A DNA stretch of 64,000 nucleotides from Thiothrix subterranea (GCF_016772315.1 NZ_CP053482.1:1860001-1924000), one strand, 5' to 3'; counted from the stretch's first letter, positions 18,004-26,421 are shown. Notes: generated by a model from the sequence alone, not told the origin. Translations and numbers: made by a program.

Positions 18004-18489
18004 ATGGAAGATATGACAAACAAGGACGTGAGGGAATCTTATACAGAACATCGGCTATGCTATTACGATGGCAATTCGCGTTGTGTTTTGGTTAAAGATG
18101 AGGAAACGCCTTTTCCAGAAGGTAAGTTGATTGTTTCGCGCACGGATCTGCGGGGCATTATTACCCATTGTAATCAGGCATTTGTGGAAATGTCTGGGTA
18201 TACCGAAGCGGAATTGATTGGGCAGCCACATTACATTTTGCGACATCCTGATATGCCGAAAGCCATTTTTAAGGATGCATGGGAAACCGTAGCGCGAGGC
18301 GAAAAATGGCATGGCTATGTTAAAAATTTATGCAAAGATGGGCGTTATTATTGGGTGTATGCCACCATTATCCTCAATGTGCGAGCGGGGAATGCAGTCA
18401 GTTGTACCTCGGTAAGGCGTAAGCCGTCGCGTACCCAAGTTGATGCCTGCATTGCGTATTACGCTCAATTAAAGCAAGCGGAGGTCTGA
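18004..18489 (+). CDS. Stand-alone PAS-domain sensor protein
   Basis: A 161-residue protein with one PAS domain (about 40-140): IVSRTDLRGIITHCNQAFVEMSGYTEAELIGQPHYILRHPDMPKAIFKDAW and KDGRYYWVYATIILNV. The HPDMP stretch and overall pattern resemble the FAD-binding PAS of the aerotaxis receptor Aer. No kinase, cyclase or methyl-accepting domain follows; the C-terminus is a short basic tail. A free PAS protein next to a PhnD-like protein and a GTPase could deliver a redox or oxygen signal, which would suit a gliding sulfur oxidiser; that is inference. Confidence 0.85.
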   Translation: MEDMTNKDVRESYTEHRLCYYDGNSRCVLVKDEETPFPEGKLIVSRTDLRGIITHCNQAFVEMSGYTEAELIGQPHYILRHPDMPKAIFKDAWETVARGEKWHGYVKNLCKDGRYYWVYATIILNVRAGNAVSCTSVRRKPSRTQVDACIAYYAQLKQAEV

Positions 18490-18490
18490 A

Positions 18491-19240
18491 ATGCAGCCTT
18501 ATGTCATGACCGTCAGCCCCGACTTTCCACCCGCTCAGATTGCCGGTTGGTATATTTTTAATACGTGGTTGCAACGCCAATTGGGTGTGCCGATCCACGT
18601 GAGTTTGTTTGATGATTTCGCCAGCCAACGGGCAGTGATTCAGAACGATGGCATCGACCTGATTTACGCCAACCCCTTTGATGCAGCAATGTTGGTACGC
18701 GAAAAAGGCTTTACTGCCATTGCGACACCGTTGCACAAGTCGGATGAGGCGATTATTGCGGTGGCGGTTGATTCGCCTGTGCAACGTATTGAAGATTTAA
18801 CGCCCGGTATTCGGATTGCAGCAACCGATGACCCAGATGTGAACCTGATTGCGATGATTATGTTGGAGCCTGCGGATTTGTCGGCTCAAAATGTCCAGAC
18901 GCACACGGTGGATACCTATGTGTTAGTGGCTAAACGCTTATTGCAAGGTCAAGCAGACGTTGGATTTTTTCTGCGGGATGCATTTCAAACACTTTCCGGC
19001 ATGATTCAGCGCCAGTTGCGTGAATTGATTCGCAGCGAAATACACGTGATTCGCCATGTATTGTTGGCAAGCCCGCGTTTGCAGGAACAGCATCAACAGT
19101 TACGCCGCCTGTTGCCCGCCATGAATACTGACCTTAAAGGCCAAGGTGTCCTAGCCAGCATGGGTTTGCAAGGCTGGGAAATACAGGAACAGGAAGATAC
19201 CGAATTTATGATTGACCTGATGGATACACTGGTTAACTAA
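18491..19240 (+). CDS. PhnD-like periplasmic-binding-fold protein without signal peptide
   Basis: A 249-residue protein with the phosphate/phosphonate-binding (PhnD, SBP-like) fold: PAQIAGWYIFNTWLQRQLG, DLIYANPFDAAMLVREKGFTAIATP, IRIAATDDPDVNLIAMIML and ADVGFFLRDAFQTLSG follow the family layout. Unlike transport PhnD proteins it starts directly with the domain and has no signal peptide or lipobox, and no ABC permease or ATPase genes are near. It is therefore likely a cytoplasmic ligand sensor. The start codon follows the PAS gene stop by 1 bp, so the two proteins are probably made together. Confidence 0.75.
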   Translation: MQPYVMTVSPDFPPAQIAGWYIFNTWLQRQLGVPIHVSLFDDFASQRAVIQNDGIDLIYANPFDAAMLVREKGFTAIATPLHKSDEAIIAVAVDSPVQRIEDLTPGIRIAATDDPDVNLIAMIMLEPADLSAQNVQTHTVDTYVLVAKRLLQGQADVGFFLRDAFQTLSGMIQRQLRELIRSEIHVIRHVLLASPRLQEQHQQLRRLLPAMNTDLKGQGVLASMGLQGWEIQEQEDTEFMIDLMDTLVN

Positions 19241-19242
19241 CC

Positions 19243-20319
19243 ATGAAAAAACTGACCCATTTTCACGCATTGGTACGCACCCGTTTGTTGCAGGTGTTGC
19301 TGCCTGTGTCACTGGCAGGCATGTGTTGGTCTGGCACAGTCTTCGCGGCGGATAGTACCTGGGAAATCAAGCCCGGCAACAGCTTGGGTAAGATCGTCGC
19401 GGAAAAATACCCCGATTATGGGAACCGTCAAGCGATTATGCGGGAAATCCTCAAGCGTAACCCGCAGGCTTTTCGCACTGAAAATATTAACAGCCTGATC
19501 GTCGGCAAAACACTTCAATTACCCGACCCTGCTGACATCCCTGATCTAAAACCGCCCGCACCCAAACCTGCCGAGGCTGCTGGTGTCGACCCAGCCCTTC
19601 AAGAAAAACTGCAAGCGTTAACAGCACAGGTCACGGAACTCGAAGAAACCATCACCATACTTGAAGAGGAAAATACAGCCTTACAGGAAATGGTGAATGA
19701 CGCAGCGACCGGTAAATCTCCCGCTGCCAGCACCGCACCTACTCCTGTTCCAGTTCCTGTTGATAATACCTTGCAACAGCGCTTAGATGAGGCCGAAACC
19801 GCCTTAGCCGCGAGCAAAGCTGCCAATACCACCTTGGAAGAACAACTGGCGATAACCAAGCGTGAGAACGAAGTATTGCAGAACGATCTGCAACAGATTC
19901 GTGCAGCCGCAGCGGTTGCGGAAACCAAGGCCAAGGGTTCAGGCAATTTACCGTGGATCTTACTGGGATTATTGGCACTGTTGACCTTGCCGCTGCTTTG
20001 GTTATTACGGCGCAAACGTGAAACCGTGCCAGCCGCCGTTGCTAGTGCGGTAGCAGTCGAACCCGCCATGCCGGTAATGACAGCCCCTGATAAGCAGCCG
20101 GAGGTATCAACACCCGTAATGGCTGATGTGCCAGCGACGGTCAGTGTCATGCCAGCCGTGGATGAAAACCCGGATGCGGCGCTCAAGCTTGACATTGCCC
20201 GTGCGTATTTGGATTTACGGGATTCCGTCGGAGCGGCTGATATTTTGCAAGATGTCTTGGTCGAAGGCGGTGAACAGCAACGCCAAGAAGCCCGTGAGAT
20301 TTTATCTTTCATTACGTGA
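19243..20319 (+). CDS. FimV-like protein (LysM, coiled coil, TM, FimV C-terminal motif)
   Basis: A 358-residue short FimV homologue. A signal peptide (cleavage near AxA at 35) precedes a FimV N-terminal/LysM region (TWEIKPGNSLGKIVAEKYP to VGKTLQLPD, about 39-90). A proline linker, a periplasmic coiled coil (about 110-225) and a transmembrane segment follow (LPWILLGLLALLTLPLLWLL, about 238-257). The cytoplasmic tail ends in the conserved FimV motif LDIARAYLDLRDSVGAADILQDVLVEGGEQQRQEAREIL. In Pseudomonas FimV anchors pole-organising and type IV pilus regulators through that motif. It is much shorter than FimV of Pseudomonas. Here it likely provides the membrane anchor for the GTPase block. Confidence 0.85.
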   Translation: MKKLTHFHALVRTRLLQVLLPVSLAGMCWSGTVFAADSTWEIKPGNSLGKIVAEKYPDYGNRQAIMREILKRNPQAFRTENINSLIVGKTLQLPDPADIPDLKPPAPKPAEAAGVDPALQEKLQALTAQVTELEETITILEEENTALQEMVNDAATGKSPAASTAPTPVPVPVDNTLQQRLDEAETALAASKAANTTLEEQLAITKRENEVLQNDLQQIRAAAAVAETKAKGSGNLPWILLGLLALLTLPLLWLLRRKRETVPAAVASAVAVEPAMPVMTAPDKQPEVSTPVMADVPATVSVMPAVDENPDAALKLDIARAYLDLRDSVGAADILQDVLVEGGEQQRQEAREILSFIT

Positions 20320-20480
20320 TTAAACCGCTAGTCTTTATAAATTAGCAGCTTATCCTGCTAGTCTGCCGCTTATCCCCCTCTGTCCTGCTGTCACTGGCGA
20401 ATATATCGCGATGCTTCTACTCTCAAGGCTCAACCATTGGTCTATATTCTATGGTTCGAGTAATACATTGGGAGTGTCGA

Positions 20481-21218
20481 ATGGCTTTTTCTGCGTTCAC
20501 CGTGAGCAAACAGCAAGTCATGCCGTTTGCTGCATTATTGGCGTTAGTAGCGGTCACGGTCTTAACCCTGTTGAGTTTACTGGTACAGCAACCGGCAATT
20601 GAAACGGATTTATTGCAACGTACCCGCCAAGCCTTAGCAGAATCCGGTCTGCCTACGCATTTGGTTCATTTTAATGGGCGTGACGGTGTTTTAACCGGAA
20701 CCATTGCGGGTGAAACCGAGGGGCAACGCTTAGCGCAAATCGTCAGCAGTGTTTATGGGGTACGTCACGTTGAAAACCGTCTGATTCCTGTCAGCACGGC
20801 TTCCGCACAAGTGGATAATGTGGAGGTTCCCCCCCTACCCATGCCCGGTTTGTATACGCCGCCCAAACGCTACCCTATCGAGAAAATCGACTTAAGCGCG
20901 ATTCAATTCGAGTATTCCAGAGCAGAATTAAACAACAACGCCGTCGCCGCCTTGGAGCAAGTGCTGGTGGAATTGCGCCAACAGCCTGCCATGATCATTG
21001 AAGTATCCGCGCACACCGACCATGAAGGCACCGCGTTAGGCAATTTGACGGTCAGTCAAGCGCGTGCCGAAGTGATCCGCAATTACTTATTATCGCAAGG
21101 CATTGAGGCCAAACAAGTGCGTGCCAAGGGCTACGGTTCTACCCGCCCCATCGTCGAGCAAAGTACTGCCGAGTCGACGCGCAATCGGCGGATTGACATT
21201 ACTGTGTTGGAGCAATAG
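20481..21218 (+). CDS. OmpA-family protein with N-terminal TM and BON-like domain
   Basis: A 246-residue protein. The ATG at 20481 follows GGGAG; an in-frame ATG 30 bases upstream lacks one. One N-terminal transmembrane segment (about 14-36) anchors it. Residues 40-100 resemble a BON domain (LLQRTRQALAESG ... GVRHVENRLIPV). The C-terminal 105 residues are an OmpA-like peptidoglycan-binding domain: IEVSAHTDHEG, LSQARAEVIRNYLLSQGI, VRAKGYGSTRPI and TRNRRIDITV. It probably links the inner membrane to peptidoglycan and could anchor a motility or polarity complex. The 160-bp gap before it holds no gene and may carry a promoter. Confidence 0.88.
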   Translation: MAFSAFTVSKQQVMPFAALLALVAVTVLTLLSLLVQQPAIETDLLQRTRQALAESGLPTHLVHFNGRDGVLTGTIAGETEGQRLAQIVSSVYGVRHVENRLIPVSTASAQVDNVEVPPLPMPGLYTPPKRYPIEKIDLSAIQFEYSRAELNNNAVAALEQVLVELRQQPAMIIEVSAHTDHEGTALGNLTVSQARAEVIRNYLLSQGIEAKQVRAKGYGSTRPIVEQSTAESTRNRRIDITVLEQ

Positions 21219-21223
21219 CCAAG

Positions 21224-21877
21224 ATGTTTTATCTCGCTCTCCACATGGTGTTATTGCTGAGCGTTGCGCTGTTGATCGGCGTATGGGTGGGCGGTTGGGT
21301 GGCAAAATGGCACTATGCACGTGAATCAGCGCAGTGCCTCACCGAATTGGCGGGCTTGCGGCGCAACTATCAGGATGCGACCGCCGACAATGCGTATCTG
21401 CGCAGTAAAACTCGCCAATTGGAAAAAGTCTTACGCAAAATCGGCACACCACCAGCGGAAAGCGAATACGGTGAATTCCTAGAACTCAGGAAAACCTTGG
21501 AAAAAACCCGGCGGGAATACCAAGTCTTGCTGGAACAATACCACCAGCAAGAAAAAATCTTGGCTGATGAACGGCGGGAATGGCAGCGTCATCAACAAGC
21601 ATTGGTAACAATACAAACTTCCCCCTTAACAGCGGAATCACTTTGCGCATCAATAACCGATATGCCACCACCCCTGGCAGGCAGGTACGACGATCTGACC
21701 CGAATTCAAGGCATTAGCCAACAATTAGCCAGCCACTTAAAGGCGTTAGGAATTGTCACCTACCGCCAAGTGGCTGAATTTACCACGGATGATATGCAGC
21801 ATATTCAACGCATTATCGGCACCGAACGCTACCAGCCACCAGAAGGCTGGGTACAGAACGCGCGTGCCTTGTGCTGA
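21224..21877 (+). CDS. Membrane coiled-coil protein with C-terminal helix-hairpin-helix
   Basis: A 217-residue protein. A transmembrane segment (about 5-28) begins MFYLALHM and resembles the N-terminus encoded at 13607-14002. A long coiled coil follows (about 38-130). The C-terminal 65 residues (DLTRIQGISQQLASHLKALGIVTYRQVAEFTTDDM) match the helix-hairpin-helix pattern of bacterial flap-endonuclease-like or DUF4332-like domains, commonly fused to membrane and ribosomal-type proteins. Whether it binds DNA is unknown; a membrane HhH protein could tether chromosome to the envelope. It is the last plus-strand gene of the block and is convergent with the next gene by 1 bp. Confidence 0.7.
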   Translation: MFYLALHMVLLLSVALLIGVWVGGWVAKWHYARESAQCLTELAGLRRNYQDATADNAYLRSKTRQLEKVLRKIGTPPAESEYGEFLELRKTLEKTRREYQVLLEQYHQQEKILADERREWQRHQQALVTIQTSPLTAESLCASITDMPPPLAGRYDDLTRIQGISQQLASHLKALGIVTYRQVAEFTTDDMQHIQRIIGTERYQPPEGWVQNARALC

Positions 21878-21878
21878 C

Positions 21879-22373
21879 TCAAAACTTGGCAGGTTTCTGG
21901 TGAGTACGCACAATCAGGAAGCCTTTTTTCAACTCTGCATGGTAAATCAAACCAATTTCACGGCCTTCAGCGCTGCCAATAAAACACGTTTCACGCTCTA
22001 ATGCCGCCGGTTGCCACCAAGGGGCTGGAGGTTGCTGTGTCATGAAGGTATTTTGTAGGATTTCTGGGCTGAGGTTTTGTTGCTTCAGGTTATTCTGACG
22101 GATGAAATATTCAACCCCCGTGCGTTCCGTTCCAAACATAAACCATGAAGTATTGCCTTGCGCGGCGCTTTGGTTGCTGGCTTGCACGTCGGTCACGTTA
22201 GCAGGCGTGGTGCCAAACCAATCGGCAAGCGCTTGCTTGGCGCGTTCGGGGTCAGCGACCCGCAACGTGGTTTTGGATGCTGGAAAAAATTGTTCCGCAA
22301 TATAGGGCGTCAGCGTCAGACTCACCCCGGCAAGGATGACGAATACCATCAGGGCTGGAAAAAAGTATTTCAT
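21879..22373 (-). CDS. Membrane-anchored protein of unknown function
   Basis: A 164-residue protein not recognised. A single N-terminal hydrophobic segment (about 4-26) anchors or exports it. The rest is a soluble domain containing a SWFMFGTERTGVEYFIRQNNL stretch and one Cys near the end (ETCFIGSAEG). The polypeptide ends in RTHQKPAKF. Its ATG overlaps the tatD stop by 4 bp, so it is translationally coupled to tatD; no functional link is obvious. Confidence 0.6.
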   Translation of the reverse strand: MKYFFPALMVFVILAGVSLTLTPYIAEQFFPASKTTLRVADPERAKQALADWFGTTPANVTDVQASNQSAAQGNTSWFMFGTERTGVEYFIRQNNLKQQNLSPEILQNTFMTQQPPAPWWQPAALERETCFIGSAEGREIGLIYHAELKKGFLIVRTHQKPAKF

Positions 22374-23155
22374 AAAATCTCGTGTTGCAGTTTGAACAAG
22401 TGTAACGCATTCGCGGTGGTCACTTCAGCAATGTGCTCAAGGCTCTCGCCCCGCAATTCCGCCAAACTTGCCGCAATCACCGGCAAACGGGTGGGGTCAT
22501 TGCGTTTGCCACGCCAAGCACTGTCAGGCTGATCGGGCGCATCCGTTTCTAGTAAGAGCCTTTCCAACGGCACATTCGCAAGTACCTGCCGCAGCCGCTG
22601 AGCGCGAGGATACGTCACTGTGCCGCCCACCCCCAAATAAAACCCTAATTTGATGAGCGTATCCGCTTGCTGTTGACTGCCTGCAAAACTGTGAATGACC
22701 CCACCTAAATTTTTTTTATTAGAAAAGCGTCGAATGTGTTTGAGAACACAGTCAAGCGAACGGCGAGCATGGATAATGAGGGGCAGCTCGAATTCGCGGG
22801 CTAATATTAAGTGGGCGATAAATAGGGTTTCTTGTTGCACTACGTCCAGCTCAGGCAGGTAAAAATCCAACCCACATTCGCCAATCGCGACGGGTTGTTC
22901 CTGCTCCAGCCAGTGGCGCAATGACACACTGTCAGCGGGGGTATGCTCGGCAAGGTACACAGGGTGTAACCCATAGGTTGCATGAAAACGCGGCGACATA
23001 GTGCAAATATCACGCAATCGTGGCCAATGGTTGGCGCTAACGGCTGGAAAAATAAGGTCGCTAACGCCGAGCGTGCTCATTTTATCTACTAATAATGACC
23101 GGTCGTCGGCAAAATCAGGCTCATCAAAGTGGCAGTGTGTGTCGATTAGTCTCAT
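22370..23155 (-). CDS. TatD-family metal-dependent DNase/hydrolase
   Basis: A 261-residue TatD-type TIM-barrel hydrolase. Metal ligands are visible in the family motifs DTHCHFDEPDF (His7, His9), AIGECGLDFY (Glu), PLIIHAR (His), GVIHSFAG (His) and LLLETDAPDQP (Asp). TatD proteins have 3'-5' DNase activity. Length is normal. The gene closest to YjjV of E. coli by the DxHCHFD...S start, but that is not separable here. It heads a two-gene minus-strand unit with the unknown membrane protein. Confidence 0.9.
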   Translation of the reverse strand: MRLIDTHCHFDEPDFADDRSLLVDKMSTLGVSDLIFPAVSANHWPRLRDICTMSPRFHATYGLHPVYLAEHTPADSVSLRHWLEQEQPVAIGECGLDFYLPELDVVQQETLFIAHLILAREFELPLIIHARRSLDCVLKHIRRFSNKKNLGGVIHSFAGSQQQADTLIKLGFYLGVGGTVTYPRAQRLRQVLANVPLERLLLETDAPDQPDSAWRGKRNDPTRLPVIAASLAELRGESLEHIAEVTTANALHLFKLQHEIL

Positions 23156-23330
23156 TTGCAGTAAAGTACAATATAATGAATGTAATGAATAGGATGTGGC
23201 TAGTGTTAACGATCGCGATTAGCGAATATTGTTACCCAAAAAAGAAACTAGCCAACGCATTGAAAATAATTATAAGATGTTGTTATGTGGTCAGTTATGC
23301 TAAGAAACAGGCTCGTGAGGGGCTATAAAG

Positions 23331-24155
23331 ATGAATAAAACACCTGATGCCGTGCGTCTATTTCAAGTGACAGACAGTCACTGCTACGCCAGTGATGACA
23401 GCCGTTTGACGTGGACAGACATGCCCATTTATCCCAACTTGTCGTTACGGGCAATGCTGGCACATTTAAGCGCTGAGGCACAAGGCTATAGTGCCTTGTT
23501 ATTGACGGGTGACTTAGCACAGGAAGAAATTCCTGCCACTTATCAGCGCATCAATGCTTTGCTTAATACTTTTCCATTACCGGTTTACACCATCCCCGGT
23601 AATCACGATATTCCGCAAATGATGCAGGAAAATCTCAACGGCAATGTCACCATGCCGGAACACGTTACGGTAGGGTTGTGGCATTTATTATTGCTGGATA
23701 CTCATGCCGATGGCAAACCCGACGGGCGCTTGACCGAAGCGCAATTCGAGCGTTTTGAGCAGCAACTGATGACACTTCCTGAAAATCACTTCGCCGCTAT
23801 TTTCATGCACCACCACCCCGTACCGATAGACAGCGAGTGGATGGATGTCATGGGCTTGCAACAGAAAACCTACTTTTGGAATCTGATTGAGCATTTCCCG
23901 CAAGTCAAAGTGGTGTTTAACGGGCATATTCACCAAGAATTCAATGGCAAGCACGAATATGCCGATGGACGCATTGTCGCGGTTCACGGCACGCCCGCCA
24001 CCTGCGTACAAATGAAACCCGTGCGCAAAAATATCGAATTCGACCACACCAAACCGGCATGGCGTGATATTGCGCTATTAGCCGATGGTAGCGTGGAAAC
24101 GCGAGTGTATTACCTGCCCTTTGCGGTTCATGCGGATGCCATAAACTCGATTTGA
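23331..24155 (+). CDS. cpdA: 3',5'-cyclic AMP phosphodiesterase
   Basis: A 274-residue class III cyclic-nucleotide phosphodiesterase of the CpdA/Icc type, degrading cAMP. Metallophosphoesterase motifs are VTDSHCYA (Asp-x-His; here with Ser in between), LLTGDLAQE, PGNHD, FMHHHPVP and FNGHIHQEF. The C-terminal VHGTPATCVQMKP is typical of CpdA. It is divergent from tatD across 175 bp. Its presence implies cAMP signalling, although no cyclase or Crp gene lies in the window. Confidence 0.9.
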   Translation: MNKTPDAVRLFQVTDSHCYASDDSRLTWTDMPIYPNLSLRAMLAHLSAEAQGYSALLLTGDLAQEEIPATYQRINALLNTFPLPVYTIPGNHDIPQMMQENLNGNVTMPEHVTVGLWHLLLLDTHADGKPDGRLTEAQFERFEQQLMTLPENHFAAIFMHHHPVPIDSEWMDVMGLQQKTYFWNLIEHFPQVKVVFNGHIHQEFNGKHEYADGRIVAVHGTPATCVQMKPVRKNIEFDHTKPAWRDIALLADGSVETRVYYLPFAVHADAINSI

Positions 24156-24277
24156 CAGTGCTGGGTTAATCCCGTAGTTTGCAACGCTGTTTAGGTGCGC
24201 TCATTTTAATGGGCGTTAAACCCATCCTCTTACTGGGTCGTCCCTAAAGGGTATAAAGGCTATCAGGAGCTACGACA

Positions 24278-24838
24278 ATGTTTGCACTTTCTACAAAAAA
24301 TCAATGGCTGGCTGGCGGTATTTTGCTGCTGGTCATGCTTGTCACCCGCGCTCATGTGAGCGATCACTTGCTGGATGCGTCTTGGGCGGTCTTTTTCCTT
24401 GCTGGCTTTTACCTGCGCAATCTATTGGCGTTTGGGGTATTCATGGCAATGGCGGTAGCGATTGATTACGTTGCAACGAGTCAGCTTGGCGTCAGCAATT
24501 TCTGTGTGTCGCAAGCGTATATTGCACTGGTTCCGGCTTATGGCGCGATGTTTGCTGCCGGGCGTTGGTTTACGGGTCAGTATCACGGTGAAAACTGGGT
24601 ATCCCTAAGCAAGTTGATGCTGGCGGTCTTGGTCGGGTTTGCGCTGACGGAAATCATTTCCAATGGCAGTTTTTACGCCTTTTCTGGTACATTCACCGAC
24701 ATTAGTGTGAACGGGTTTGTGGCGCAAGTGGTGAAGTATGCACCGCACGGTTTGTATGTGACCAGCATGTACCTGACGGTTGCGGCCTTGCTGCATATCG
24801 CGATTAAGCAAGTGACCGGTGTGAAAACCACGGTATAG
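24278..24838 (+). CDS. BtuM-like vitamin B12 transporter
   Basis: A 186-residue membrane protein with about six hydrophobic segments. It resembles BtuM, the stand-alone ECF-type S component for cobalamin described from Thiobacillus denitrificans. Matches in layout are TRAHVSDHLLDASWAVFFLAGFYLRN (His26), AIDY (Asp63) and SNFCVSQAYIALVPAYGA (Cys76, Tyr81). They sit close to the cobalt-binding Cys and other ligands of BtuM, within a few residues of their published positions as remembered. AGGAG 8-12 bases upstream sets the start. It is 4 bp from dusC and two genes from cobO, a corrinoid adenosyltransferase, which supports the call. Confidence 0.6.
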   Translation: MFALSTKNQWLAGGILLLVMLVTRAHVSDHLLDASWAVFFLAGFYLRNLLAFGVFMAMAVAIDYVATSQLGVSNFCVSQAYIALVPAYGAMFAAGRWFTGQYHGENWVSLSKLMLAVLVGFALTEIISNGSFYAFSGTFTDISVNGFVAQVVKYAPHGLYVTSMYLTVAALLHIAIKQVTGVKTTV

Positions 24839-24842
24839 TCGC

Positions 24843-25781
24843 GTGCGCCTAATCCTCGCCCCAATGGAGGGCGTGATGGATCACACCATGCGCGACTTGC
24901 TTACCCGTGTCGGCGGTTACGACCGTTGCGTGACCGAGTTTGTGCGGGTGGTCGATCGGCAATTGCCCACGCGGGTGTTTTACCGCGCTTGTCCCGAATT
25001 GCACACGGGTGGTAAAACGCCCGCCGGAACGCCGGTGTATGTGCAACTCCTCGGCGGTGATCCGCTGTACATGGCGTTGAATGCGCAGATACTGGAGCGT
25101 TTGGGCGCACCCGGCATCGACATCAATTTCGGCTGCCCCTCCAAAACCGTGAACAAAAGCGATGGCGGTTCAGTGTTATTGCGCGAACCGCAGCGCGTGC
25201 ATGACATTGTGCAAGCGGTGCGGGCGGCGGTCAGCCCGCAAATCCCGGTCACAGCTAAAATCCGCCTCGGCTTCAAAGACAGCAGCTTGCTGGCAGACAT
25301 TACTCACGGCGTCCAAGCAGCGGGGGCAACCGAATTGTGCATCCACGCCCGCACCAAGCAACACGGTTATTTGCCCCCCGCGTATTGGGCAGAAATCGGC
25401 ACGGTCAAACCGCATTTGCGCCTGCCGGTGATTGCCAACGGTGAAATCTGGTCAGTGGCGGATGCCATTCAAGCCCAAACCGACAGCGGCTGTGCGGATT
25501 TAATGTTGGGGCGTGGCGCATTAAGTTTCCCCGATTTGGCACTGGCGATTCGGGCGCGATTAGCCGGTGAAGCGTATACGCCGCTGTCATGGGCGCAAGT
25601 GCTGCCCCTGGTGATGCGCTATTCTACCGAATTAGAAGCCCGCGCCCCGCAATACGCCGCGAGTTTCATCAAGCAATGGTTCACCTATTTGCGCCGCCAA
25701 TACCCCGAAGCCGAAGCGCTGTTCCAACACATAAAACGTATGAAACTGCCGAGCGAGATCAAAGCGGCTATTATCGCGTAG
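24843..25781 (+). CDS. dusC: tRNA-dihydrouridine(16) synthase
   Basis: A 312-residue flavin-dependent tRNA dihydrouridine synthase of the DusC type, reducing U16. A GTG start at 24843 gives MRLILAPMEGVMDHTMRDLLTR, matching the family. Other marks are GIDINFGCPSKTVNKSDGGSVLL with the catalytic Cys, VTAKIRLGF, CIHARTKQHGY and VIANGEIW. It sits between btuM-like and cobO genes in one transcription unit, an unusual pairing with no clear functional link. Confidence 0.93.
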   Translation: MRLILAPMEGVMDHTMRDLLTRVGGYDRCVTEFVRVVDRQLPTRVFYRACPELHTGGKTPAGTPVYVQLLGGDPLYMALNAQILERLGAPGIDINFGCPSKTVNKSDGGSVLLREPQRVHDIVQAVRAAVSPQIPVTAKIRLGFKDSSLLADITHGVQAAGATELCIHARTKQHGYLPPAYWAEIGTVKPHLRLPVIANGEIWSVADAIQAQTDSGCADLMLGRGALSFPDLALAIRARLAGEAYTPLSWAQVLPLVMRYSTELEARAPQYAASFIKQWFTYLRRQYPEAEALFQHIKRMKLPSEIKAAIIA

Positions 25782-25808
25782 CTTCCCCCTTTGAACCGAG
25801 ACGAACCG

Positions 25809-26414
25809 ATGACTGACACCGATAAAAACACCCGCCACCAACTGCGCATGGCACGCAAAAAAGCCATTATCGACGCCAACATCGCCAATGCTGACCAAGA
25901 AAAAGGCTTGTTACTGGTGTTGACCGGCAATGGCAAAGGCAAATCCAGCTCCGCATTTGGCATGGTGGGGCGCTCCTTGGGGCATGGCATGAAAGTAGGT
26001 GTCTGCCAATTCCTCAAAAGCCGTACCGACACCGGCGAAGAGGCGTTTTTTGGGAAACAAGCTCGCTGCGAATGGCACGTATTGGGCGACGGTTTTACCT
26101 GGGAAACCCAAAACCGCGAACAAGACATTGCGACCTCGGAACGCGGCTGGGCAGTGGCACAAGCCATGTTGACCGACGCCAGTTACGATTTGGTGGTATT
26201 GGATGAGCTGACGTATTTGCTCAATTACGGCTATCTGGATGCGGATCAGGTGCTGGATACCATCGGCGCTCGCCCGCCCATGCAACACGTGGTGGTCACA
26301 GGGCGAGCCGCCAGCGAAACCTTACGCGATTTCGCCGACACCGTGTCGGACATTACCGATGTAAAACACGCTTACCGCGACGGCATTAAAGCGCAACCGG
26401 GCATTGACTTGTAG
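25809..26414 (+). CDS. cobO: Corrinoid adenosyltransferase (CobO/BtuR family)
   Basis: Transfers the 5'-deoxyadenosyl group of ATP to cob(I)alamin or cobyrinic acid diamide, giving the coenzyme form. The ATG at 25809 is chosen; six codons upstream only a TTG would extend it. The 201-residue protein has the P-loop GNGKGKSSSA (40-49), the family segment RGLGHGM-like RSLGHGMKVGVCQFLK, and DLVVLDELTYLLNYGYLD. Together with the BtuM-like gene two positions upstream it forms a B12 uptake and activation pair. No other cobalamin synthesis gene is in the window, so salvage is likelier here. Confidence 0.92.
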   Translation: MTDTDKNTRHQLRMARKKAIIDANIANADQEKGLLLVLTGNGKGKSSSAFGMVGRSLGHGMKVGVCQFLKSRTDTGEEAFFGKQARCEWHVLGDGFTWETQNREQDIATSERGWAVAQAMLTDASYDLVVLDELTYLLNYGYLDADQVLDTIGARPPMQHVVVTGRAASETLRDFADTVSDITDVKHAYRDGIKAQPGIDL

Positions 26415-26421
26415 CGCTAAT

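Noticed and set aside
19599-20312. 237-codon minus-strand frame inside the FimV-like gene
   Set aside because: Ser/Ala/Val-rich antisense of a repetitive coding region, no ribosome site and no family.
24156-24277. Cobalamin riboswitch upstream of the BtuM-like gene
   Set aside because: No B12-box-like conserved core was recognised; only a short ACCCA/TGGGT hairpin is visible.
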